A stretch of 64,000 nt of DNA from Chrysomallon squamiferum (GCA_012295275.1 CM022677.1:4961597-5025596), one strand, 5' to 3'. Shown: positions 44,600 to 56,212, numbered from the stretch's first letter. Program-made: numbers and translations. Notes: generated by a model from the sequence alone, not told the origin.

Positions 44600-45850
44600 G
44601 TATTTGTGTGAGAGTGTGTGTGTATTTGTGTGTGTTTGTGTATTTGTGTGTGTTTAGTTTGTATATTTGTGTGAGAGTGTGTGTGTATTTGTGTGTGTTT
44701 GTGTATTTGTGTGTGTTTAGTTTGTATATTTGTGTGAGAGTGTGTGTGTATTTGTGTGTGTTTGTGTATTTGTGTGTGTTTAGTTTGTATATTTGTGTGA
44801 GAGTGTGTGTGTATTTGTGTGTGTTTAGTTTGTATATTTCTGTGAGAGTATGTGTATTTGTGTGTGTGTGTGTATTTGTGTGAGTTTAGTTTGTATATTT
44901 GTGTGAATGTGTGTGTATTTGTGTGAGTGTGTGTATATTTGTGTGAGTGTGTGTGTATTTGTGTGAGTGTGTGTGTATTTGTGAGTGTTGTGTATTTGTG
45001 TTTTAGTTTTGTATATTTCTGTGAGAGTATGTGTATTTGTGTGTGTTTGTGTATTTTTGTGTGAGTTTAGTTTGTATATTTGTGTGAGTGTGTGTGTATT
45101 TGTGTGTGTTTAGTTTGTATATTTGTGTGAGAGTGTGTGTGTATTTGTGTGTGTTTGTGTATTTGTGTGTGTTTAGTTTGTATATTTGTGTGAGAGTGTG
45201 TGTGTATTTGTGTGTGTTTGTGTATTTGTGTGTGTTTAGTTTGTATATTTGTGTGAGAGTGTGTGTGTATTTGTGTGTGTTTGTGTATTTGTGTGTGTTT
45301 AGTTTGTATATTTCTGTTAGAGTATGTGTATTTGTGTGAGTGAGTGTGTATTTGTGTGAGTTTAGTTTGTATATTTGTGTGAATGTGTGTGTATTTGTGT
45401 GAGTGTGTGTGTATTTGTGTGAGTGTGTGTGTATTGTGAGTGTGTGTGTATTTGTGTGAGTTTAGTTTGTATATTTCTGTGAGAGTATGTGTATTTGTGT
45501 GTGTTTGTGTATTTGTGTGAGTTTAGTTTGTATATTTGTGTGAGTGTGTGTGTATTTGTGTGTGTTTAGTTTGTATATTTCTGTGAGAGTATGTGTATTT
45601 GTGTGAGTGTGTGTGTTTGTGTGTTTAGTTTGTATATTTGTGTGAGTATGTGTATTTGTGTGAGTGTGTGTATTTGTGTGAGTTTAGTTTGTATATTTCT
45701 GTGAGTGTGTGTATTTGTGTGTGTTTGTGTATAAGAGTGTGTGTGTATTTGTGTGTGTGTTTGTGAGAGAGTGTGTGTGTTTTTGTGTGTGTGTGAGAGA
45801 GTGTGTGTGTTTTTTTGTATGTGAGAGTGTGTTTGTGTGTGTGTGTGTGT
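44600..45850. repeat. 1.25-kb GT-rich minisatellite in ErbB intron
   Basis: Variable units of 'TATTTGTGTGTGTTTAGTTT' and TTTGTGTGAGAGTGTGTGTG repeated throughout. A higher-order unit of about 63-64 bp is repeated at 44608-44830 and again at 45118-45310. Poly-(Cys/Val/Leu/Tyr) frames are artefacts. Confidence 0.93.
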
Positions 45851-45910
45851 CCGGTATTACATGGTTGAAATCACTCAGGATATTTTGGGATTATTAAAAC
45901 AAATTTTCAG

Positions 45911-46000
45911 GTTGGATGCAGAAAGCCGTCCATCTTTCCAAGAGCTTGCAGAAGAGTTTGCTGAAATGTCTCGAGATCCTGGCTGATTCCTGTCTTTCCT
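45911..46000 (+). pseudogene. EGFR/ErbB-like: ErbB last kinase exon, broken
   Basis: After ATTTTCAG: 'LDAESRPSFQELAEEFAEMS' RDPG, then TGA (Arg of the conserved RYLVIQ). The incoming phase is off by one, so a small deletion lies at its start. A GT donor at 46001 keeps the ancestral intron position. Confidence 0.88.
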
Positions 46001-47068
46001 GTAATTGTTTTATTTAAAACACATCCACCTTTCCTCCTCGTTTAGTGACAGTTCTAAAATCCATTTCTCACAGTTTGAAAACAATCACTGTGAAATTAGG
46101 TGTAGGTTGATAACAGGTTGAAGGAAAGTTTATTCTTACTTTTAGAAACGTCAAAATTATTAAAATTGTGACTAGTTAGGCTTAATTTTGGTTGCATTAA
46201 ATTATTATTATTGTTATTATTATGTGTTTTCTGCATCATTATAAAAGTAATTTTAAAATTAGATAAAACTTCCTGCATGATAGAATAACAGACACATATT
46301 TTCTTGTTGTCATGGAGATGAAACTTTTATTAATTAATTAATTTATTTTGTTAACATTTATTATTTCTTTATATCTAGTCACAACTTTGTAAAGTCACAT
46401 CTCTGTTTTGTGTTGTCAGTCACTCTTTAGTTTTTTATTCCTCCACAGTCACTACTTTGATCCATCGTTTTTACAATCACTACTTCATTTCTCATTACAT
46501 TTGTATTATTATGTTTATTGTTATTGTAATTGTTATTACCATCCTCGCCACCACCACTGTCAAAGAACACAACTGCTGCTAACACATGCAACTGTCAGTT
46601 ACTTATGGTCCCTTATACTGAAACTGGTCCCAGTAAGACCAAATAGTAGAAAACTGCTTGAAGAATTTCACGGAATATTTATTACACAAGTAAATCTGCT
46701 ACATCAGTCTTTGTATTAGCAATCCAGTTGTTACAAGTCCAAATGTCTAGTGTCTGAAATTTGTCCAGTATAGTACAACCTCTGTAAAACAGACACTGTC
46801 TAAAAATACCTCTTCTTTGTGACTGCATTATGCAGGTTTTTTTTATCCAGTGTATTAAAAAAACAAAGAAAACAACAGCAAACAACCCCCCAAAAAAGAA
46901 TTAGTTTAGTAATAATGTTTATATGTCAGTTAATAGTTTTTACTTACATATTTATTCATTATTTCCTCTTCAACTGAAGTAAAGTTCTTCACAATAAACA
47001 ATGTGACTTTGAACCCATTGCATGGACTTTTCCAGATTTAAATGGATACTTACAGAAATCCACTGAAG

Positions 47069-47136
<68 letters not shown>

Positions 47137-47396
47137 GTTATTATTTTATTTCAAATGTTTATTTATGTAAACACAAAACTAATTTTCTAATAAGCATTGA
47201 CAATATCAAGGAAGCTGGATTCTGAAATGTTGGGTTAGTGGTTAGCCCATACTGATAAACGGGTAGAATATACAGATCCGTGTTTAAAAGATGGATTCCT
47301 GATTAGAGAACATGGATCAGTGATAATCACACATGGATTATTGGTTTCAGAAGATGATTGACAGCTGGTTGCTTGTAGGAAGTCTCCTCAGTTCTC

Positions 47397-47457
<61 letters not shown>

Positions 47458-48006
47458 AAGTTCTTTCTTTCTATCACATTGTAAGACACAGATAATTTTT
47501 TTTTTTTAAAACCAGCACAATAAAAAACAATGGGAAATTAACAAACTAAAATGAATATTCATTTCCAATGCATATGCAAACATACTTGTGTTTATCATTA
47601 CTATTTATGTTTTTATTTATTGATTTATATTTGTGTTTATATAATATATTTTAATTTAGAATTGTTATTTTATTCTGGGTTTAATATTTTGATTTTTTTC
47701 TTTCAGTCATTAAACTTTAATTTTTCTCTTTTTTTATTTACATAATTATTAATAGTTGATTTATTTAAGTAATTAATTATTTTAATGATAAGCTTTCTTT
47801 TGGTTTTGTTTTAAGCTTGAAGCAGAAAAAAGAAATTAAATAAAAAATTTCTCATTTTTATTTCTATAAACATAAAATGATTTTATGCTTCTTTAGCAGC
47901 AAAAAACAAACAAAAACATGCATTGTATGATGTAACTTGAATTCATCCAGTTAGTCTTCGTGTACTTTATTTTTATTATGAACTTTGTTACATTTGTGTT
48001 TTGCAG
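46001..48006. other. ErbB intron with ATT and TC microsatellites
   Basis: (ATT)n at about 47070-47145 and (TC)n at 47400-47456. The 46.5-46.85 kb part is less AT-rich but no exon could be supported. Confidence 0.7.
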
Positions 48007-48156
48007 GGAGATAAGTGTCTGCCGAGTGACGTGTATGACAAGACTGATTTGATTCGCAGCGTGAACGTCGCTGTTGATGCACCTGAGCAGTTGGTGGAAG
48101 CTCATGAATATCTACAACTTCTACCTGTACCTGGCAGTTCACCTCCTCACAAAGAT
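48007..48156 (+). CDS. EGFR/ErbB-like: ErbB C-terminal tail exon 1, intact
   Basis: 150 bases, phase 0 to 0, between TTTTGCAG and GTGAGA. Begins 'GDKCLPSDVYDKTDLIRSVN' and ends with VEAHEYLQLLPVPGSSPPHKD. The G-D-x-x-x-LPS opening and the acidic D/E-A-x-E-YL block are the hallmarks of the ErbB tail just after the kinase. EYLQ is a candidate phosphotyrosine site of YxxQ type. No stop or indel. Confidence 0.8.
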
Positions 48157-48239
48157 GTGAGACTTTTAACTTATATTAATTAATGTCATTTAGATTAGTG
48201 TTGTACTGAGGTATGTAGATATGTACACATTTGCTCTGT

Positions 48240-48242
<3 letters not shown>

Positions 48243-48301
<59 letters not shown>
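48243..48301. repeat. (TC)n microsatellite
   Basis: Pure TC dinucleotide run of about 29 units in the intron after tail exon 1. Confidence 0.95.
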
Positions 48302-48305
<4 letters not shown>

Positions 48306-48678
48306 GATTTCGTGGTGTGTACTGGTTATTCAGAAAGAAGGAAATTCTCACATAAAGAAAATCACATTTTGTACTTAAACTCAAATTTTAAGAATTTTAT
48401 ACAAGCAAAGAGTTTTGAAACAAAACCGTGTTAAAATATTGACATTTGATAATTAGTAAGAAATGATGTCAAGGAGAAAAAAAATTGAATGTCTGTAGAG
48501 AGATACAAATAAAAGTGTAATAAAAAAAAGAAGTAAATTAACAATATTTAGACTACATTTCTCATTAAAGAAAAACAAATTTGCTTTTTTCTCTTTTTTA
48601 AATGATACTTGAATCTGTCAGTTAAAACTGGTTAAGGCACACTGTGTGTGAAGATAATAATTAATTTTAAATTCTCAG

Positions 48679-48805
48679 ATGGCTGATGGGAAAGCTCAGC
48701 TTGAATCAGTCGCAGAGGTGCACTGTCTGAAAAGGTCTCCTGTGCACACTGACCTAACCAACCCACAACGTAACTCTGATTCAGTACGCTTCCTTAGTGA
48801 CAAAG
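48679..48805 (+). CDS. EGFR/ErbB-like: ErbB C-terminal tail exon 2, intact
   Basis: 127 bases between ATTCTCAG and GTAAAC, phase 0 to 1. It starts with ATG: 'MADGKAQLESVAEVHCLKRS' PVHTDLTNPQRNSDSVRFLSDK. A short product could in principle start here. No lesion. Confidence 0.75.
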
Positions 48806-49404
48806 GTAAACAGTGTGATGTCAGGTATACAGTAAACATGATGTAAAGTTAATCATTTCATGTCAAAGAAAAAGTGAAACATTTTGACGTCAAATATGAA
48901 GCAAATATTTTAATGTAGACAAAGTATATAATTTGATGTCAGTTATAGAGTAAATAGTTAAATATAAAGTAAACATTTAGATCAATTACAAAGTAAAACA
49001 TTTGGATATCAAATATGAAATAAAAAGTTTGATGTTAAAGAAAAAGGTAAACATTTTCATGACAAATATACTTTTTTATGACTAAAGAATATAAATAAAT
49101 AACAGTGCATTGCTGTTAATATGTTGATAATAAATCTAAAGTAAAGTTTGTAAGTTTTAAAAGTTGAAAATATATTTGTTAAACAGAATATAGAGGTAAT
49201 TTTTATATAAAACTAAATCTTCTGATGTAATGGAGAAAATAAACAACATTTTTTATCTTTGTATTATTATTATTTTTTATTTTTTTTTTTTTTTTTTATC
49301 AAATATGTTTGATTACACATTGATGTGCAGATAGTAAAAAAAGAAGTATTTAGAAAGAGAAAATCAAAACTTCGGTAGTTACGTACATTTGTTTGTGTTT
49401 TCAG

Positions 49405-49554
49405 ATGAAGTAGTTTTGCCGTGTCAGGATTTTGATGAAGCTGAACTGAACATCCCCTCACCTCCCCCACCCCTGCAGTTCCTGGGAGGCGGAGATGATT
49501 ACTTGTCGCCTGACCCCCCCATTCTGTCAGGATACATAGAGCTTCTTGATGAAG
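49405..49554 (+). CDS. EGFR/ErbB-like: ErbB C-terminal tail exon 3, intact
   Basis: 150 bases between TTTTCAG and GTAACA, entering in phase 1 and completing Asp. 'EVVLPCQDFDEAELNIPSPP' PPLQFLGGGDDYLSPDPPILSGYIELLDE. Contains a proline run (SH3-ligand-like) and two Tyr sites (DDYLSP, SGYIEL). Confidence 0.8.
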
Positions 49555-49561
49555 GTAACAT

Positions 49562-50225
49562 CGTGAATGAATGAGTAAATGAATGAGTGAATGAATGAGT
49601 GAGTGAATGAATGAATGAATGAATGAAATGAATGAATAAATGAATGAGTAAATGAATGAGTGAATGAATGAGTGAATAAAATAGTAAATGAATGAGTGAA
49701 TGAATGAGTGAATGAATGAGTAAATGAATGAGTAAATGAATGAGTGAATGAATGAGTGAATAAAAGTAATGAATGAATGAATGAATGAATGAATGAATGA
49801 ATAAGAATAAAATAGTAAATGAATGAGTGAATGAATGAGTGAATGAATGAGTGAATAAAATGAGTAAATGAATGAGTAAATGAATGAGTGAATAAAAGAG
49901 TAAATGAATGAGTGAATGAATGAGTGAATGAATGAGTGAATAAAAGAGTAAATGAATGAGTGAATGAATGAGTGAATGAATGAGTGAATAAAAGAGTAAA
50001 TGAATGAGTGAATGAATGAGTGAATGAATGAGTGAATAAAAGAGTGAATGAATGAGTGAATGAATGAGTGAAATGAAATGAGAGTGAATGAATGAGTGAA
50101 TGAATGAGTGAATGAATGAGTGAATAAAAGTGAATGAATGAGTGAATAAAAGAGTAAATGAATGAGTGAATGAATGAGGGAATGAATGAGTAAATGAATG
50201 AGTAAATGAATGGATGGGTGGATGG
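49562..50225. repeat. GAAT/GAGT tetranucleotide array, ~660 bp
   Basis: GAATGAATGAGT-type tetramers with AATA variants form a higher-order 12- and ~50-bp pattern, starting eight bases after the donor of tail exon 3. Two long minus-strand frames (Ser/His/Phe/Ile-rich, about 250 codons) arise from periodicity and are not genes. Confidence 0.93.
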
Positions 50226-50404
50226 ATGGACAGATGAATGAACAAATGAATTAGTGATTGGTTGAAAATGAATGTACCATTTCATAACAAAAAAAATAAA
50301 AGTGAATCTAAGAAGAAATGATTGAATGAATGGAGAAGAGAATAAATGAAAGAATTAAAAAGCACTGTAATATCTGTTGTTTCTTGCTTTCATTTTTTTT
50401 TCAG

Positions 50405-50496
50405 CATTTTATGAAAATGAAGTGTCTTTCGAAGATGGAGCAACAGTTTGTTTTGAAAAAGACGAGGAAATCCCTGGGACTGAAACAGAAGTGTAG
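50405..50496 (+). CDS. EGFR/ErbB-like: ErbB C-terminal tail exon 4 and stop, intact
   Basis: After TTTTTTCAG, phase completes Ala: 'FYENEVSFEDGATVCFEKDE' EIPGTETEV, TAG at 50494. FYENEV fits the YxN consensus of Grb2 SH2 sites. The stop and following sequence look like a natural gene end; an AATAAA lies at 50986-50991. Confidence 0.78.
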
Positions 50497-50985
50497 GGAA
50501 TATTCCAAGCAGAACCAGTGCTGTAGTAGTTTGTATGTTGATGTTATTCAACATTAATTTTCTCTATGTTCTTTTTTATTTTTATTTTCTCTCACTACTT
50601 TTGAAATTGTTAAAGTTAAGAAGTATTAAAATTTTTTTTCTTTTCTTCTGATATAGGTTTTTAAAAATAATTGTTATCTATAAACAGATTTTTGATTTTC
50701 TTTTTTCTTCTTTTTTTTTTTCAGAATTTGTAGTTTGTTTAGAAGTCAGAAGATGGCTGAGAACCAATTACTTATTTTACCTCTTTACAGAAAAACACGT
50801 AAAGGGAGATAATTCTTTCAGTTTGTGAAAATTGCTCAGGAAAAGACTTATTACAAAAATATAGGAGTAGGTTTTGCAGTTTTGTAGAACATGTATAGCA
50901 GACATTTTCGTTTTAGAATTATGTCCCTTGAACACATTATCATACATTGTTTTTGTTTAGTTCTCAAGTGTTTCAAAGTTGTTTC

Positions 50986-50991
50986 AATAAA
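50986..50991 (+). terminator. Candidate polyadenylation signal of the ErbB locus
   Basis: AATAAA at 490 bases after the tail stop codon, followed by AT-rich DNA. Another AG acceptor-like TTTTTCAG lies at about 50718-50725, so the 3' UTR could be spliced. Confidence 0.4.
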
Positions 50992-51189
50992 AAAAGTTCT
51001 TATATAACAAATATGTTTGTGTTTTTTATATATATTGTAAATATTGTTTCTTCACATCAAATAAGAATTCTATATTTTAATTATTTTTTATTTTACTATT
51101 TTTATTTATTAATTTAATTATTAATACTATTCAAATAATAATAATAATTATTATTATTATTATTATTATTTTATTTTTATCTTATATTT

Positions 51190-51350
51190 TATGTATTATT
51201 TCATTACACTTAAAGTTTAAAAAGTATTAGTAATAAAAACAAAATTATGTATTGATAAAAAACAAAGAACTAAGACTGAATGAATTTTAAAATTAGTTTA
51301 ATATTAATAAATTTTAAATAATTACAAGAGAGAAAGAGAGTGTGTTGTTT
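51190..51350 (+). repeat. Dispersed-repeat copy 2
   Basis: Homologous, same orientation, to 39260-39470, ending in GA-rich sequence. The two copies flank the ErbB locus about 12 kb apart. Confidence 0.75.
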
Positions 51351-51969
51351 TTGTTTTGTTTTTATTATATCTTGGCTTATTCTTTTTCCTGTTTCTTTTC
51401 TTTTCCTTGCTTTTTCTGATTCTTGTTTCATCTTTTTCCCTTTTTTCTTCATATTTTGTTGTTTCTTTTGTTTTGTTGTTTATTCTTTTCTTTTTTTCTA
51501 GTTTTCTTTCTTTCTGTTTGTATGTAAGTGCATGTGTGTTTTTCTATTAACCACAAAAGACATTTGTTTTGTGTCGTACACAATCATAAATGATTATTCA
51601 AATACAAAAAGACATTAAATATAGAAATGTCAGCTAAAATGTTAGAAAAAAAAAGTTTATTAAATTGGATGCTAATGGAGTAATGTAGATCGAATTATTA
51701 AAGAATTTAATGCTCGGTTTGCTAAATTAATTTCCGATCAAAAACCATAGATCTATTTTCGGTATGCCAGTCACTTAATCTTCATACCAAGTTGAGAAAT
51801 GATCTGAAAAACAAATAAAAATAAAAATAATATACTCACTGACAAGGTCCGATCATAGCAGCATATTTGAAAGTATTTCACGACTTGCCTAGCAAACAGC
51901 GAGTGATGGTGTTGTTGACATCAAAACATCCAAACAGCAGAAGCAGACAACATTGCAGATGCTGTTCAC

Positions 51970-52018
<49 letters not shown>

Positions 52019-52590
52019 ACGTAAATGGTGAAAAACATCTTTAGTCAAGATCCTGTTTCATTTTTCAGCTATCTTGTAGATCTGATGTTACACTGGATTT
52101 CTCCTGAATGTCAGATGAAGTAAGCAACACTGACAGTTACTGTGTTCACTCGTTACCTCTTTGTACTGGAACAAACCAGTTGAAGATAATTATTTAAATA
52201 TTTGTAACTATGAGATAACAAAATCCAGTGATAACACTGTTTACCTGTAGCACTTTCCATTCATTAACAGCAGTTAACAGATTATGTCCTTCAAACTGTG
52301 GTAAATGAAGGTTTATTAAACACTTTTTTACTATAAATGTTGAAAAATTAAGCTCAAGACTTTCCACATAAAGCTGTCATAAAATTAACAGAGACCGTAC
52401 TAAAATTGTTTGAAATTTAAATACTTTCCTAATATATAATTGCCTGGACATTTCTAAATAAATAATTTTCTCTTTATACTATATGGATGATTTAACTGGA
52501 ATTAATATAGCTGCAGTATTTCAGTTTTCTTCTCTAAAAGAAAACTGGATAAACTACCTCTCCTGAAAAAACATTTTGATAACAGCAAAA
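51351..52590. other. Non-coding interval
   Basis: T-rich to about 51540, a (CA)n tract at about 51970-52012, otherwise no supported feature. Confidence 0.6.
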
Positions 52591-52596
52591 CCAAAA

Positions 52597-52795
52597 CTCT
52601 AGGAAGAAAGGAATGAAAGAAAGAAAGGAACTCTAGGAAGAAAGGAATGAAAGAAAGAAAGGAACTCCAGGAAGAAAGGAATGAAAGAAAGAAAGGAACT
52701 CTAGGAAGAAAGGAATGAAAGAAAGAAAGGAACTCTAGGAAGAAAGGAATGAAAGAAAGAAAGGAACTCTAGGAAGAAAGGAATGAAAGGATAAC
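52597..52795. repeat. 34-bp purine-rich minisatellite, six copies
   Basis: Six copies of a 34-bp unit beginning 'GGAACTCTAGGAAGAAAGGA' and continuing ATGAAAGAAAGAAA; one copy reads CTCCAGG. Confidence 0.93.
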
Positions 52796-53452
52796 TAACA
52801 AAAAGTACAACAGTGAACCAGATGATGAGCACAAACATTCTGGCAAAAACATGGATATCATCAGCAATGAAGATGATGAAGATGTGAGATGTGAGGCAGG
52901 GCTGAGCAAGAGTTGTGTCACATGACTTTTATTGTTAGTTATGACTTTTGTTGTTAGTTGTGACTTTTGTTGTTAGTTATGACTTTTGTTGTTAGTTATA
53001 TGTCGTTCTAGTTGAGTGTCTATGAATTTAACTTTCCAAAAATCCATAAATGATTTCCTATCTTATTAAACATTAATGAAACTAATGAACTATAATTTTG
53101 GGTTAGAGTTAAGATTATAATTTTTCAGTTGTTACAGACAAAACTTTGCTTCTGGTTTTAATCTTATCATATTTTGCATCTAAACAGTTTGAACTTGGGA
53201 AGTAAGAAAATGTTCAGATATGAAAGTGTTTTACAAATTTCACCAAAGACATAACTACTTCACTATGACTTCTGTTATTTACTATTTTCTTCTCTTTATT
53301 AATTTAAATATAAAGCAGTTTGGAAATTATATCTTTATACAGTAGTTTTTGCACGACTGCAATTATTATTATGTTTACTAAACTATTAATATGTGGATTA
53401 CTATTTTATTATATGCTTTTCCGGTTTATGACATTAACTTTTATCTTTGTTT

Positions 53453-53454
<2 letters not shown>

Positions 53455-53499
<45 letters not shown>

Positions 53500-54320
53500 T
53501 GCCAGGAAGGCAGCTCAAAGATCCTGTTGAAACTGAAGAAAATCAGAAAGCTGAGAGACATGAAAATCAGAAAGCTGAGAGACAAGAAAATAAGAAAGCT
53601 GTAAACAAGAAAATCAGAAAGCTGTGAAACAAGAAAATCAGAAAGCTGAGAAACAAGAAAATCAGAAAGCTGACAGACATGAAAATCAGAAAGCTGAGAA
53701 ACAAGAAAATCAGAAAGCTGAGAGACAAGTAAATCAAAAAGCTGTGAAACAAGAAAATCAAAAAGCTGAGAAGAAAATCAAAAGCTGAGAGACAAGAAAA
53801 TCAGAAAGCTGAGAGACAAGAAAATCAAAAAGCTGAGAGACAAGAAAATCAGAAAGCTGAGAGACAAGAAAATCAAAAAGCTGAGAAACAAGAAAATCAA
53901 AAAGCTGAGAGACAAGAAAATCAGAAAGCTGAGAGACAAGAAAATCAGAAAGCTGAGAGACAAGAAAAGAAAAATCAAAAAGCTGAGAAACTGAAGAAAA
54001 TCAAAAAGCTGAGAGACAAGACAATCCAAAAGCTGAGAGACAAGAAAATCAGAAAGCTGAGAAACTGAAGAAAATCAGAAAGCTGAGAGACAAGAAAATC
54101 AAAAAGCTGAGAGACAAGAAAATCAAAAAGCTGAGAGACAAGAAAATCAGAAAGCTGAGAAACGAAAAAATAAAAAAGCTGAGAAACAAGAAAATCAAAA
54201 AGCTGAGAGACAAGAAAATCAGAAAGCTGAGAAACTGAAGAAAATCAGAAAGCTGAGAGACAAGAAAATCAGAAAGCTGAGAAACTGAAGAAAATCAAAA
54301 AGTTGAGAGATTGAAGAATG
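53455..54320. repeat. (CA)n then 24-bp AATCAGAAAGCTGAGAGACAAGAA minisatellite
   Basis: (CA)n at about 53456-53497, then roughly thirty copies of a 24-bp unit 'AATCAGAAAGCTGAGAGACA' AGAA with single-base variants and 6-12 bp indels. In one frame the unit reads ENQKAERQ (an eight-residue, coiled-coil-like repeat), preceded by an ATG-containing MPGRQLKDPVETEE. Stops and frame changes break it (first at about 53625). A real repeat protein is possible but unsupported. Confidence 0.88.
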
Positions 54321-55237
54321 GGAATTGTGACATTTGTGTGTAAAAACAGTGGATCAATTTTATGAGGCTGTTTGTTGAATCACTTCTGCAAAGAGACCAA
54401 CCAGTTTTATCATTGTCTAAATTAGGAGTTGATAATATTCTATAATATATACATATTTTTGTATTCAGGATCTTAGGGAACTATTCTTATTGTTTATTTA
54501 CATTTTGTAATGGTATTTTTGAAGATCATATATGTGTATAAGTTTTTATATTGTATATAATATCTAATTTTAATTTTTATTATATTACTTTAGAAAAAAC
54601 ATACTATATTTTGGATCCTTAAGGAAAGAATCCAAATAAAAATGCAAGTATATGTATTTGTAAATAAACTGAGAAAAAGTTTGGGGGTTTATTACATAGT
54701 GGAAATGTGTTTATTCTTTATATTATTTTTTGTTTTTTGAATCTCTTTCTCACACAGTAGGTTCTTTTTGAATATGTATTTATTTTTTTATGTTACATTT
54801 TATTGTCTGAGCTCATGTTGTATGTGTATTTATTGAAATCAGGGACTTCCAGTGGTCTCTTAGCCAGATAACTTCCACTGTTTGATGAATTCCACTGTTT
54901 GATGAATTCCATTGTTTGAATAACTTGTGGTCTTGACTTTGCAGGATTACTGAGACAGAGCAGGATGTGAACAAACTGCTGAATCAAAGACATCGTCACA
55001 AGATGTAAATACTTCTTCTGTAAAACACTCATCTAGGCTAGGCGTGGTCAGCATGGTAACCCTCATAACCTCCCCCCACCTCTCCAGTTGTTCTAGAAAC
55101 CAAGTCGGAAACCATTTCTGAAACGGTCAAACTGTTAGAGGTTTGGCTCAGGCCCAGGTACTTTTGGATCAGTTCCTGCTACAGGGAAGCTTAGAGATTT
55201 TTGCATCTTTGTAGTCTACTGACACAAGTGAAATTTC

Positions 55238-55278
<41 letters not shown>

Positions 55279-56200
55279 TGGAAACCTTTATTTTACCAGT
55301 TACAAAACTATGTCTGTGATTATTAAAAATTTGATTACAATCTGATTCATATTAAATGCTAAACAAATGCTCATGAAATAAATAAATGATATACTCAGAA
55401 TTTATGTACTCAGTTTTAGAAATGTGATACTTAGAAGTTAGTTTTGTAAACTGAATTTGGGATTTTAAATTGTAAAACTTGGGATTCTCAATTTGTAAAC
55501 GGATTCTTGGATTTTCCTGTCTAGTTTGTTATGTAGGTTCTGGTTTTTATCAGATATATGCTATTAAAAATGGTTGAAAGCAATTACAAACACAAATGAC
55601 ATCTGATAACATTTAAGTTTTATTTCAGATATTATTATTATGTTTTTTTTAAATTTAGTAATGTGATCATAATTGTCTTCCTTGAAAACACTCAGAGCAA
55701 GCTGTTGTGAGGCACATCATTGAGATCAGTCCCACTTGTACCCAGTCTCACTGAAAACACAAAAATCATCTAAATTACCTTTTCATCAGCACTGGGTTAC
55801 ATTTTCTATTTTACTGTTTTAAAATATTTTATGCTATTGATGAATAACTGTTTCCAAATACTGTTTTTAGTAACAGAATCACTGAAATTTTATTTATAAA
55901 TAAAATTATACAAAGATTAGAAAGTAGATTCATTCTTATAGCAAAACCATACATGTATAGACAATGTATTAGACTAATAATACAATATTACAGTATATAA
56001 ATATTTCAGAATACTTGTATATATGAAACTTACGTAAGTATAAGAAAGTTACAAATTACCTGGTTGTATAGTAAGTTATAAATCTATATGAAAGTATAAA
56101 GTTATAAATTACTTGCTTGTACCTTAATAAATAAATCTGTATGCAAGTATAAAGTTATAAATCTGTATGAAAGTATAAAGTTATAAACCTGTATGAAAGT
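54321..56200. other. Non-coding interval with small repeats
   Basis: Three copies of an 18-bp unit TTCCACTGTTTGATGAAT at about 54868-54920. A less AT-biased block lies at 55034-55240 with no coding or TIR signal. (CA)n at about 55242-55276. A TATGAAAGTATAAAGTTATAAA repeat lies at 56085-56215. Confidence 0.65.
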
Positions 56201-56212
56201 ATAAAGTTATAA

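Larger units (their letters stand above)
41593..50496 (+). pseudogene. EGFR/ErbB-like: ErbB/EGFR-family receptor tyrosine kinase, decayed locus
   Basis: Plus-strand exons from the transmembrane/juxtamembrane segment to the C-terminal stop of an ErbB-type receptor: juxtamembrane, glycine loop, VAIK, HRD loop, DFG, APE-region equivalent, C-lobe, then four tail exons. Exon borders match those known for EGFR (for example the intron after Q-I-A-x before G-M-x-x-L-E, and the one just before G-D-x at the tail). The kinase half carries stops and indels: TGA in the membrane segment, GxGxFG loop reduced to GYEVFG, +1 base near 42400, TGA after ILAV, frameshift and TGA near 42600-42640, TAG and D for H in the HRD exon, TAA after EEEY, TGA at 44516, and a frameshift plus TGA in the last kinase exon. 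The tail exons (48007-50496) are fully open and in phase. No extracellular exons were found upstream. A catalytically dead duplicate; possible residual use of the tail is discussed in the findings. Confidence 0.92.

Noticed and set aside
44608-45339. Long CVYLCVFSLYI-type frames
   Set aside because: GT-rich minisatellite with a unit length near a multiple of three.
49499-50285. Two ~250-codon minus-strand frames (HSFIHSFTHS)
   Set aside because: Tetranucleotide array; the periodicity keeps all frames open.
42379-50496. Rescue of ErbB stops by A-to-I RNA editing
   Set aside because: Editing could change TGA to TGG at one Trp site, but frameshifts and the other stops (TAA and TGA at non-Trp positions) cannot be repaired that way.
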